Below are positions 10,232 through 19,046 of a DNA stretch of 56,050 nt, in pieces. Source of the stretch: Bacilli bacterium (lineage in GTDB: Bacteria > Bacillota_I > Bacilli_A > RFN20 > CAG-826); NCBI GenBank assembly GCA_024680795.1, contig JAILBR010000002.1, positions 1 to 56,050 on the forward strand, in the 5' to 3' direction. The notes below the pieces were generated by a model, which was not told the origin of the DNA, searched no databases, and saw only the letters and a program-made list of their open reading frames with translations. Position numbers and translations under genes: made by a program. Positions within the stretch are counted from its first letter, which is position 1. Every line of letters starts with the position of its first letter.

Positions 10232-11596
10232 ATGGCTCAAAGAAAAATTAGTTTAACTGCAAAAGTAATTTTAATTGTTACTGCTTTTTTGGTTGCCGTT
10301 GATGTCGTGCTTGGCATTGTCATGATTAATCTTTCCGCAAAAAGCACGAGAGAAGTTTTAAATCACAAGATGCTCGAATTAGCGCAGACAGCCGCTAAAC
10401 TTGTTAATGGTGATGAAATTAAAGCTTTAACTGTTGCTGATAAAGAAAATAATACCGAACCATATAAAAAGAACTACGATATACTCGCTGCTTTTAAAAC
10501 CAGCGCTCAAGAAAATGGTGCTGATTTAGCGTTTATTTATTGTTTGGTTAGAGTTAGTCCAGAAAAGATTGTTTTTTCAATCGATCCTTCTGACGATCCT
10601 GCCATTTTTTTGACTGAAGAGCCAATTTATACTGATGCAATGATTGCTGCTACATATGGCACCGCTGGTGTTGATAGTCAGGCTTATGAAGATAGATGGG
10701 GAAAATTATATAGTGCATATGCTCCTGTTTTTGGAAGTGACAATCAAGTTGCCGCTGTTGTTGGAGTTGATGTATGGGCTAAATGGTATGATATAGAAAT
10801 CACCAATAGTGCTATCGCAATCTCGGCTATTGGTGCAGTAACTATTGCTGCTGGAGTCTTGATCGCGTTATTAATCACAATTAGATTAAGAAAGAGGTTT
10901 GACTCTCTTACTACCGATATGGCTTCTTTAGAAAGTGACTTGCAAAAGCTTCTTGTAGAAATTAGAAAACCTACTGATTTTAACCCTGATGTAAGTTCTG
11001 ATAATATTCGTGGTGACGAAATTGCTGTCCTAAAGAATAAAATCAATATCGCTCAAGAGGAAGTTAGACAATATATCGCTTATAGTGAACGTAAGGCATA
11101 TACGGACTCTCTAACTCAAATCGGAAATCGCCTTGCTTATTTTGAAAGAGTAAAGGATATTAATAACAAAATTAATTCTGGTGAAGATTTTTGCTTTACC
11201 GTTTTGGTTTATGATGTCAACGGTTTAAAAGATATCAACGATACGTATGGACATGAATCCGGTGATATTGCGTTAGTAGTTGCTGCCGATTTAATTCAAA
11301 AGATTTTTGGAGTTGAAAACACTTATCGTATTGGGGGAGATGAAATTGTTATTATCATGGAAAATGAAAATGGCAGTGATATTTCTCATATGAATGATGA
11401 ATTAAGTGATCAACTCGCAATATTTAACGAAAGCAAAGACGCAATTCAAACTCCAATTAGCCTATCTTATGGTTTGGCTAAATATGATAAGGAAACTGAT
11501 AAAGAATTCCTTGATGTCTTTAGACGCGCTGATAAAGACATGTATGATTGTAAAAATGCTTACTATAAAGAATCTGGTAAGAGACGTAAAAAATAA
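10232..11596 (+). CDS. Sensor diguanylate cyclase (extracytoplasmic sensor + GGDEI)
   Basis: Two TMs flanking a ~150 aa extracellular domain; YDVNGLKDINDTYGHESGD; YRIGGDEIVII. Confidence 0.88.
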   Translation: MAQRKISLTAKVILIVTAFLVAVDVVLGIVMINLSAKSTREVLNHKMLELAQTAAKLVNGDEIKALTVADKENNTEPYKKNYDILAAFKTSAQENGADLAFIYCLVRVSPEKIVFSIDPSDDPAIFLTEEPIYTDAMIAATYGTAGVDSQAYEDRWGKLYSAYAPVFGSDNQVAAVVGVDVWAKWYDIEITNSAIAISAIGAVTIAAGVLIALLITIRLRKRFDSLTTDMASLESDLQKLLVEIRKPTDFNPDVSSDNIRGDEIAVLKNKINIAQEEVRQYIAYSERKAYTDSLTQIGNRLAYFERVKDINNKINSGEDFCFTVLVYDVNGLKDINDTYGHESGDIALVVAADLIQKIFGVENTYRIGGDEIVIIMENENGSDISHMNDELSDQLAIFNESKDAIQTPISLSYGLAKYDKETDKEFLDVFRRADKDMYDCKNAYYKESGKRRKK

Positions 11597-11647
11597 TATT
11601 ATTATTTATGGTTTATAAATAGTATAATGTGAGTTAAGGTAAACGAT

Positions 11648-12379
11648 ATGATAACATTTGATCAAAAAATAGTTGAAAAAATAGTTGAATACTTTGATCA
11701 ACTTAATCCAGATTGGCCAATTGGCAATCTTATTTTAAGCATTATTTCTCTAGTTCTTTGTGTTTTGTTAGTTGGTATTATTGGCATCGAAAGAGAAAAA
11801 CGAGGCCGTAGTGCTGGTTTAAGAACCCATTTACTTGTTGGTGTTGCTTCTAACATCATCATGATTATTTCTATTTATGGATTCCCCACTGGGGCAACTA
11901 AAGATGCCGCTAGATTAGCCGCTCAAGTCATTACTGGTGTTGGTTTCTTAGGTGCTGGTGCTATCATTCATCATAATAGTGACATTAAAGGTTTAACAAC
12001 CGCTGGTACTATTTGGGTATCAATGGCTATTGGCATTGCATGTGGTTCATATAATTTCTTCCTCGCTATTATGGGAACTTCATTAATCTTTATCATCCTT
12101 ACTGCTTTTAAGAAAGTGGAAACAAGAATTAGTAAGAAAAGCCCAACTGTGGTTATGGTTGTGAAAAATGATATTCCTGCTATTTCTAAAATTTTAGAAA
12201 TCAGTAAAGAATTTGAATATCAAGTTCATGGCGTTACAACCGCCATCTATGATGAAAAGAACATTGAATTAACTTTTAGGGTGACTCTTGTTGGTGCTGA
12301 GGGAAGAGTAAACGAATATATCAATAGATTAGAAAGCGACACACAAGCTGTCAGTGTTCATCTTCTCAATCACTTCTAG
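11648..12379 (+). CDS. MgtC/SapB family membrane protein
   Basis: GIIGIEREKRGRSAGLRTHLLVGVAS; TAGTIWVSMAIGIACG. Confidence 0.9.
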   Translation: MITFDQKIVEKIVEYFDQLNPDWPIGNLILSIISLVLCVLLVGIIGIEREKRGRSAGLRTHLLVGVASNIIMIISIYGFPTGATKDAARLAAQVITGVGFLGAGAIIHHNSDIKGLTTAGTIWVSMAIGIACGSYNFFLAIMGTSLIFIILTAFKKVETRISKKSPTVVMVVKNDIPAISKILEISKEFEYQVHGVTTAIYDEKNIELTFRVTLVGAEGRVNEYINRLESDTQAVSVHLLNHF

Positions 12380-12413
12380 TCAAAATAAGCCATATATGTT
12401 TGATGTTTGAGAA

Positions 12414-12441
12414 TAATACTTCAGAAATGGAGTATTTTTCT
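12414..12441 (+). terminator. Rho-independent terminator
   Basis: AATACTtcagaaatggAGTATTttt. Confidence 0.6.
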
Positions 12442-12488
12442 TATTAAAAAAGGATAAAATATTTATATAGTATTTTTGGAGATAGATT

Positions 12489-13895
12489 ATGGGTTACACA
12501 AAGGAAGATATTCACTCAATCGTTTTAAAACAACGCGAGTTTTTCTTATCTGGAAAGACTTTAGACATTAAGTTTAGAAAAGAGCAACTTAAAAAGTTAA
12601 AAGAAGCAATTATTAGAAATGAAGCAAAAATAACTAAAGCTTTATATGAAGATTTAGGCAGAAGCGATGCTGAAGCATATTTCTGTGATATTGGTGACGT
12701 TATCATGGAAATCAACGAGTACATTAAAGGACTTAGCAAATGGAACCGTCCAGAAACACACTTTTCTGGCTTAGCTTGTTTTCCTAGTTTATTTACTAAA
12801 GTCTATAAACTTCCTTATGGTGTTTCATTAATTATCTCCCCATTTAACTTTCCGTTCTTACTATCATTAGGCGTTTTAGCCGCTTCTATGGCAGGAGGAA
12901 ATACTGCTTTAATTAAAGCCAGTAGCAAATCAAAGTCTTCCACTCAAGTTCTTAAAGAACTTATTGCCGAAACTTTCGATCCAAGTTATGTCATTGTTAT
13001 CGATGGTGGACATGATGTTGCAGACTATTGCCTAGAAGAAAGAGTGGAAAAGATTTTCTATACCGGTTCTCCAAATGTCGGCAAGCACGTTATGGAAATG
13101 GCCAGTAAAAACTTAACTCCAGTAACCCTTGAACTCGGTGGAGAAAATGGTAACTGGTGTCTTATAAGAAAAGACGCAGATTTAAAAGATGCAGCGAGAA
13201 AGATAGCGTTCTTCAAAATCTGCAATTCTGGTCAAGTATGTATCAACATCAATCAAGTCGCTGTTGCAAAAGAAGTAGCAAAAGAGTTTATTGAAGAACT
13301 CAAGGCTGCAATTATTAAACAAATTGGCGAAAAAGCATTTGAGAACGAAGAATATCCAAAACTTATCACCACAAGAGCATATGACAATATCGCTAAAGAA
13401 GCCGAAGAATATCGTGATAGAATCGTTTTTGGTGGAGAAGGAAATCCAGAAACACAAAAATATTCACCTACCATTATCTATCCGGTTAAAGTAGATGAAC
13501 CAATCGTCAATCATGAAATCTTTGGGCCTTTGCTTCCAATCGTGGAATATGAAGATGATAAGGTTGATGAGATGCTTGATGTTATTGCTAGAAGAGAACA
13601 TGGCCTAGCTTTTTATGTCTTTACTAAAAACAAAAAATGGGCAAAGAAAGTGATGAGAAGTCAACAATACGGTGGTGGATGTATTAACGAAGTGTGTCTG
13701 CACCTCATGGTTAAAGGTGTTCCGTTTAATGGAGTTGGTCATTCAGGTATGGGTGCCTATCATGGAGTTTGGGGATTTAGAGAATTCACACATCCTTCAA
13801 CAGTAATGATTGGTTCCACTCACTTCAATTTATCGTTAAGAGAACACCCATATAACAAAAAGAAAAAGAAGATTCTATCTTCTTTCCTTAAATAA
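12489..13895 (+). CDS. Aldehyde dehydrogenase family protein
   Basis: ISPFNFPF; TLELGGENGNWC; NSGQVCININ; EIFGPLLPIV. Confidence 0.88.
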   Translation: MGYTKEDIHSIVLKQREFFLSGKTLDIKFRKEQLKKLKEAIIRNEAKITKALYEDLGRSDAEAYFCDIGDVIMEINEYIKGLSKWNRPETHFSGLACFPSLFTKVYKLPYGVSLIISPFNFPFLLSLGVLAASMAGGNTALIKASSKSKSSTQVLKELIAETFDPSYVIVIDGGHDVADYCLEERVEKIFYTGSPNVGKHVMEMASKNLTPVTLELGGENGNWCLIRKDADLKDAARKIAFFKICNSGQVCININQVAVAKEVAKEFIEELKAAIIKQIGEKAFENEEYPKLITTRAYDNIAKEAEEYRDRIVFGGEGNPETQKYSPTIIYPVKVDEPIVNHEIFGPLLPIVEYEDDKVDEMLDVIARREHGLAFYVFTKNKKWAKKVMRSQQYGGGCINEVCLHLMVKGVPFNGVGHSGMGAYHGVWGFREFTHPSTVMIGSTHFNLSLREHPYNKKKKKILSSFLK

Positions 13896-13904
13896 TTTTT
13901 AATT

Positions 13905-15380
13905 TTACTTTTGCAAATACGAATCAACTTTATCGTAATGGGCTTGGAACAAGTCGCTAATTTTGTTATCGATTTCAGCATCTCCGCTATTGAGAGCAAG
14001 ACATTCTTTCATTAATTCGCCAGCTTCGGTTCTCGCATTACTTGAGCCTCTAAATATCGCAGTGTTGAATGTTGAATCTTTGACTTCTGCGATTTTTTTA
14101 AGGTTATCGGCCACCGCGATTTTATATAAATTGGTTTCGTCTTCTTTAACGTTGATAGCGGCTTTATATTGTTCAGTTTGATATGAACTATTTCTAATTC
14201 CCATATAGCCAGTTTCAAGCGCCCAAGAAGAGGAATTAGATTTATTGGTTATATGTTTCCATAATAGATAAGCCGCTAAAGAACGATTTTCGTCTTTATG
14301 GTCAAGGATACAAACTGATGGGCCTTGGTTAATAGAAGAATAATCTTTTCCTTCTGGATGAGGAATTTTAGCTACTCCGATCGCAAAAGGATTTTTCTCG
14401 TTATAGTTATAAGATAGACCAGCAGTGGAAGAGATGGTGAATAACGCTCTCCTAGAAGTGAATAGACTAGAAACATAATCATCATAGGTGCCTCTAGTTT
14501 GTAAATATCCAGCATCAAAAGCAACACTCATTTTCTTAACGATGTCCTTCATGTTTTGATTGTTGAAGTCGATTGCGCCCCTTCCGTCATCATTGATATG
14601 TGTATATCCATACTGATATTGAGAAGCGAGAGTAATGAAGAAGTTTTCATCAGAATCTATGGTAAATATGCCACTTTTGTCAGTCTTATTATAAATTTTG
14701 TGATCATTATCTTGAGCTTCATTATAGTCATAAATTGCCGGGCAAAGGTTATCAAATAACTCTTCCCAGGTTAGATTGTCTAGATATTCTTTACTGAGTG
14801 GTTGCCCATTGTTAATTGAGTTATTAAACGCTGAAAGATCTAATCCGATTAATACACTAGCGTTATAATACATGAGTTCGGTAGATTTACAAAATGGGAG
14901 GGAATAAATTCCGCTTACTGAATAGTGTTGACCTTCTTTAATAAAGGCAGAAATATAGTCATCTTTTTCTTCACCGACCAAGCCATAATCAGCGTTATTT
15001 AAATATTTATCAATGTTAACCGCATACCCCTGTGCAAGATATTTAACAACATTATCAGGATAGCATTGGGCTAAATCTGGATAGTCTTCCTTAAAGAAAC
15101 CACTGACGATGATTTTTTCAATTGCCGCATAGTTGCCACTTCCTAAAGGATTATATAGTCTTACTTTGACGTGTGGTTCTGCTTTTTGAAAATCATCAAC
15201 CATGGCTTGCAGTGCATCATGATAATATTGATCGGCCATACATAAAAAATCGATGGAAGTATCTTCTTTAATTATGCAGTTTTCTTCTTCCTTTTTTGGT
15301 TCATCATCGCCGTTTTGCTGTTGGTTACAGCCTGCAAGAATGAATGGAATTAATAAGATGTAAAGTGTATTTTTCTTCAT
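13905..15380 (-). CDS. Extracellular solute-binding lipoprotein (sugar ABC-type)
   Basis: Lipobox ILAGC; DFLCMADQYYHDALQAMVDDFQKAEPHVKVRLYNPLGSG. Confidence 0.85.
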   Translation of the reverse strand: MKKNTLYILLIPFILAGCNQQQNGDDEPKKEEENCIIKEDTSIDFLCMADQYYHDALQAMVDDFQKAEPHVKVRLYNPLGSGNYAAIEKIIVSGFFKEDYPDLAQCYPDNVVKYLAQGYAVNIDKYLNNADYGLVGEEKDDYISAFIKEGQHYSVSGIYSLPFCKSTELMYYNASVLIGLDLSAFNNSINNGQPLSKEYLDNLTWEELFDNLCPAIYDYNEAQDNDHKIYNKTDKSGIFTIDSDENFFITLASQYQYGYTHINDDGRGAIDFNNQNMKDIVKKMSVAFDAGYLQTRGTYDDYVSSLFTSRRALFTISSTAGLSYNYNEKNPFAIGVAKIPHPEGKDYSSINQGPSVCILDHKDENRSLAAYLLWKHITNKSNSSSWALETGYMGIRNSSYQTEQYKAAINVKEDETNLYKIAVADNLKKIAEVKDSTFNTAIFRGSSNARTEAGELMKECLALNSGDAEIDNKISDLFQAHYDKVDSYLQK

Positions 15381-15389
15381 AATGCTTTT

Positions 15390-15418
15390 AACATTTTATA
15401 TCATTTTGATAAAATGTT
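15390..15418. promoter_or_regulatory. Symmetric divergent promoter
   Basis: AACATTTTAT-N9-ATAAAATGTT perfect inverted repeat; each arm supplies a TAAAAT -10-like box for one direction. Confidence 0.5.
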
Positions 15419-15422
15419 GACA

Positions 15423-17153
15423 ATGAAAAAGAAAGTCAGACTCCCAATTAGAATCAAATTATCGATAATGTCAGTTATCACTATCGCGATTGCTGGCGTT
15501 ACTTTAGGTATCTTTCTATCTAATTCATTTAAGAATTCTGCTTATGACGCGGCATCTAATACTTTGGCAAGCGTTTCTAATAACGCTGCTTCGTCTTTAC
15601 AAGACACAATTACTTCAACAGAAACTTCAATGAAATTACTAGTTAATCAAATTGGTTATAACTATGATTTCGCTAATCATATTGAGACAGTTTCAACTTC
15701 TGCTGAATCATTAGAAAAGATTAAAGTCGCTTTAGCGGGTGCTGATGGAGTTGGCGATGGTTCTACAATTATTGGAGCGATGGATTATTTAATCGTCAGT
15801 GATAAAAATATCGAATCTGCAACGATGTATTCTCCATATGTCACCGAATCGATACGTAATAGATTATTTGCAACTAGCGAAAGCAAGATTGAATTTACCC
15901 CTGAAAGATATAACAAATTAAAAGAACATCCAGGTAAATCACTTTGGTTTTTTAAAGGCACAAACGAATTATATGTTTGGAAAGCGCTTGTGAATTATGG
16001 TGTTGAAGATAACTACAACATGAAAGTAGTGGGATATATTGAATATGGATTTAATCGCACTTCTTTCTTAAGTTCACTAACTGATACTGCCTATGAAAAC
16101 GAAGGTATGTATCTATATGATGATAATAATACTTTAGTTTTAAGTGTTTCTTCTGGTGTGACTTCGGTTGATGATGGAGTTAAAAATGAGGCGAATATTA
16201 ATAGTGGTGTAACTAGATTTTCTAATTACACGGTTAGTAGAAACGATATTTCTAGTGAAGGATGGAAATATATCAGCTTTATTAATCATAATTCCATTCA
16301 AGCCACCACAAGACAATCGACCTTATTAACAATTATTATTGTTGCTTCAAGCGTTGTGGCTGCTGCTTTAATCGCTTTCTTCTTGTCTTCTGGAGATATT
16401 AAGAGAATTAAAAATCTCGCTAAAGCTGCTGGATCAATTTCAGATGGTGACTACGATGTGAGAGTGAAAACGGTTGGAAATGATGAAGTCACCGATGTGA
16501 GTGTGGCCTTTAATTCCATGGCCAAGCAAATTCAAGATGCCTTAAACGATTTAATTCTCCAGCAAGATAGTATTTCTGAAAACTTCGCTACAATCTTATC
16601 AAATAAATCTGGTGAATCTGGGAATCACGTTAAACGTGTTAGCGAATATAGTGCGGTTCTCGCTCAAGAATTAGGTTTCAGTGAATCTGAGGTGCACGAT
16701 ATTAGAATTGCTTCCATGCTTCACGATGTTGGCAAAATAATGGTTGATGAAAGTATTCTCCATAAACCAGGTAGATTTACTGATGAAGAATATAAGATTA
16801 TGAAACAACACGTTGTTTATGGTGGACAACTTCTTAAAGGCGTTCCTGGTAACATTATGCAGTTAGGCGCTATTATCGCTGAATTCCATCACGAAAGATA
16901 TGATGGTTTTGGCTATGTCCGTGGCTTAATGGGCGACGATATTCCTAAAGAAGCACAAATTACTTCTGTAGCAGACGTCTTTGACGCTCTTGTTAGTAAG
17001 CGTTGTTATAAAGATGAATGGACTATTGAGGATGCATATAAAGAAATTGTTTCACAAAAAGGCAAACAGTTTGGCCCAGACGTTGTTGATGCTTTTGTTA
17101 GAAGATTTGACGATTTCAAGAGAATTGCTCAAGAGTATAAAGACAAAGATTGA
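15423..17153 (+). CDS. Sensor protein with HAMP and HD-GYP-type phosphodiesterase domain
   Basis: TM-extracellular-TM-HAMP; MLHDVGKI; MKQHVVYGG; HHERYDGFGYVRGL. Start assigned at 15423 rather than 15414. Confidence 0.85.
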   Translation: MKKKVRLPIRIKLSIMSVITIAIAGVTLGIFLSNSFKNSAYDAASNTLASVSNNAASSLQDTITSTETSMKLLVNQIGYNYDFANHIETVSTSAESLEKIKVALAGADGVGDGSTIIGAMDYLIVSDKNIESATMYSPYVTESIRNRLFATSESKIEFTPERYNKLKEHPGKSLWFFKGTNELYVWKALVNYGVEDNYNMKVVGYIEYGFNRTSFLSSLTDTAYENEGMYLYDDNNTLVLSVSSGVTSVDDGVKNEANINSGVTRFSNYTVSRNDISSEGWKYISFINHNSIQATTRQSTLLTIIIVASSVVAAALIAFFLSSGDIKRIKNLAKAAGSISDGDYDVRVKTVGNDEVTDVSVAFNSMAKQIQDALNDLILQQDSISENFATILSNKSGESGNHVKRVSEYSAVLAQELGFSESEVHDIRIASMLHDVGKIMVDESILHKPGRFTDEEYKIMKQHVVYGGQLLKGVPGNIMQLGAIIAEFHHERYDGFGYVRGLMGDDIPKEAQITSVADVFDALVSKRCYKDEWTIEDAYKEIVSQKGKQFGPDVVDAFVRRFDDFKRIAQEYKDKD

Positions 17154-17178
17154 TGAGGAGAAATCCTCATTTCTTTTT
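17153..17178 (+). terminator. Rho-independent terminator
   Basis: ATGAGGAgaaaTCCTCATttcttttt. Confidence 0.8.
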
Positions 17179-17259
17179 CTAGAAAGTATCAAGATTTTTT
17201 GATAATAATTGCAAAGACATAATTTATAAATTATCATTTTGTAATAGTAGGTAAGAATT

Positions 17260-18282
17260 ATGAGTCACAGTTTTAGAAATGATTATTCATCATTATGTCA
17301 TCCACGCATTTTAAAGGCGCTGGAGGAATTTTCTCTTGAACAAAATATCACTTATGGATTGGACAGACATTCCGAAAAAGCCAGTGAGTATATTAGAAAG
17401 ATTTTTAATACTCCTAACGCAGATATTCATTATCTAGTAGGTGGAACACTAACTAATGTTACTTTTATTTCCTACGCTCTTAGACCATACGAAGGTGTAA
17501 TTGCAGTTAAAAGCGCTCATATCAATGTTCATGAAACAGCAGCGGTAGAGGCTAGCGGCCATAAGATTTTTACTGTTGAAGGAAAAGATGGAAAGCTTTA
17601 TCCGGAAGATGTCATTAAAGCATTAAAAGCAAATACTGATGAACACATGGTCAAACTAAAGCTTGTTTATATCTCAAATTCCACCGAAACTGGAACCATC
17701 TATTCTAAACAAGAACTTCTCGATTTAGCAGGAGTTTGTCGCGAATTTGGACTTTATTTGTTTATAGATGGTGCTAGATTAGGTAGTGCTTTGACTAGTA
17801 AATATAATGATGTAGAACCAGAATTATTAGGAACAGTTTGCGATGCCTTTTATATTGGCGGAGCAAAGAATGGACTGCTTCTAGGCGAAGCTTTAGTTAT
17901 TAACAATCCTGACTTACAAGATTCATTTAGATATCACATTAAAAATAGAGGTGCCATGATCTCCAAAGGATATTTGTTAGGTATCCAATTCGAAGAAGCT
18001 TTTAAGGATGGCTTATATTTTGAAATCGCTAAGGAGACAAATAATGTCGCTGATTATTTAAAAGAAGAGCTTAATAAGATTGGCTATGAAACACCTAACT
18101 CACCAACCAATCAAGTCTTTGTGACAGTCTGTAATAATCTTGGTGAAGATATCATTAAAGAGTTTGATGTTGAACTATGGGAGAAAAAAGAAAATGAGAT
18201 AACAATTAGATTTGTTGTTTCATTTGTCACAACCAAAAATGATGTTGATAATTTAATAAATTATCTTCGAAATTATAAATAA
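17260..18282 (+). CDS. Low-specificity threonine aldolase family (PLP beta-eliminating lyase)
   Basis: NDYSSLCHPRIL; LFIDGARLGSAL; GGAKNGLLLGEAL. Confidence 0.88.
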   Translation: MSHSFRNDYSSLCHPRILKALEEFSLEQNITYGLDRHSEKASEYIRKIFNTPNADIHYLVGGTLTNVTFISYALRPYEGVIAVKSAHINVHETAAVEASGHKIFTVEGKDGKLYPEDVIKALKANTDEHMVKLKLVYISNSTETGTIYSKQELLDLAGVCREFGLYLFIDGARLGSALTSKYNDVEPELLGTVCDAFYIGGAKNGLLLGEALVINNPDLQDSFRYHIKNRGAMISKGYLLGIQFEEAFKDGLYFEIAKETNNVADYLKEELNKIGYETPNSPTNQVFVTVCNNLGEDIIKEFDVELWEKKENEITIRFVVSFVTTKNDVDNLINYLRNYK

Positions 18283-18356
18283 TTATTTACTTATATATTT
18301 TTATTGAATGATACTTTTATAATAAAAAGTAGTGTAAAATAAGATATCTTAAGCTT

Positions 18357-19040
18357 ATGAATATTTTGCTTACCAACGATGATGGATACTTTGCTATAGG
18401 AGTTAAACTGCTCAAAGAAAAACTTGCCAAATATGGGCGAGTTGTTATTGTTGCTCCTAAAAAAGCGATGAGTGCAAAGAGTGTTTCTATTGTTTTAGGT
18501 AGAGCTGTTGAAGTTCAAAAAGTTAATGAAGACATCTTTTATATGGATGGAACCCCTGCTGATTGTGTGGCATTTGGCCTTTCTAGCCTAAATATCGATT
18601 TTGATTTAGTGGTTTCAGGATGTAATGATGGCTTCAATGTTTCTTATGACACAATGTATAGTGGAACTGTTGGTGCTTGTTTACAAGCACTGACATATCG
18701 TAAACCTGCGATAGCAGTATCTTGCCAAGGAAATTTCGCTATCGTTGGTGACTATTTCGATTTAGTGATGGAACACATCCTTAATAACAAACTTTTAAGC
18801 ACTGAATATTTGCTTAATGTCAACTTCCCATTAGGTAGTGCTGTTAAGCAAATAGTTAATACAAGTATTTACTATCGTCCGGAAGTGACGTATTATTATG
18901 AACAAAATCCTGGACATTATTACGCAACAAGAGATATTCATGACGAAGAATGTCCGGAAGAAAATACTGATGTCTATGCAGTTCATCATGGACAAGTATC
19001 AATTACGAAATTAAGTAAGACTTTTGAATATAGGAGGTAA
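18357..19040 (+). CDS. surE: 5'/3'-nucleotidase SurE
   Basis: MNILLTNDDGY; MDGTPADCV; SGCNDGFN; YSGTVGACLQ. Confidence 0.9.
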   Translation: MNILLTNDDGYFAIGVKLLKEKLAKYGRVVIVAPKKAMSAKSVSIVLGRAVEVQKVNEDIFYMDGTPADCVAFGLSSLNIDFDLVVSGCNDGFNVSYDTMYSGTVGACLQALTYRKPAIAVSCQGNFAIVGDYFDLVMEHILNNKLLSTEYLLNVNFPLGSAVKQIVNTSIYYRPEVTYYYEQNPGHYYATRDIHDEECPEENTDVYAVHHGQVSITKLSKTFEYRR

Positions 19041-19046
19041 TTCAAC

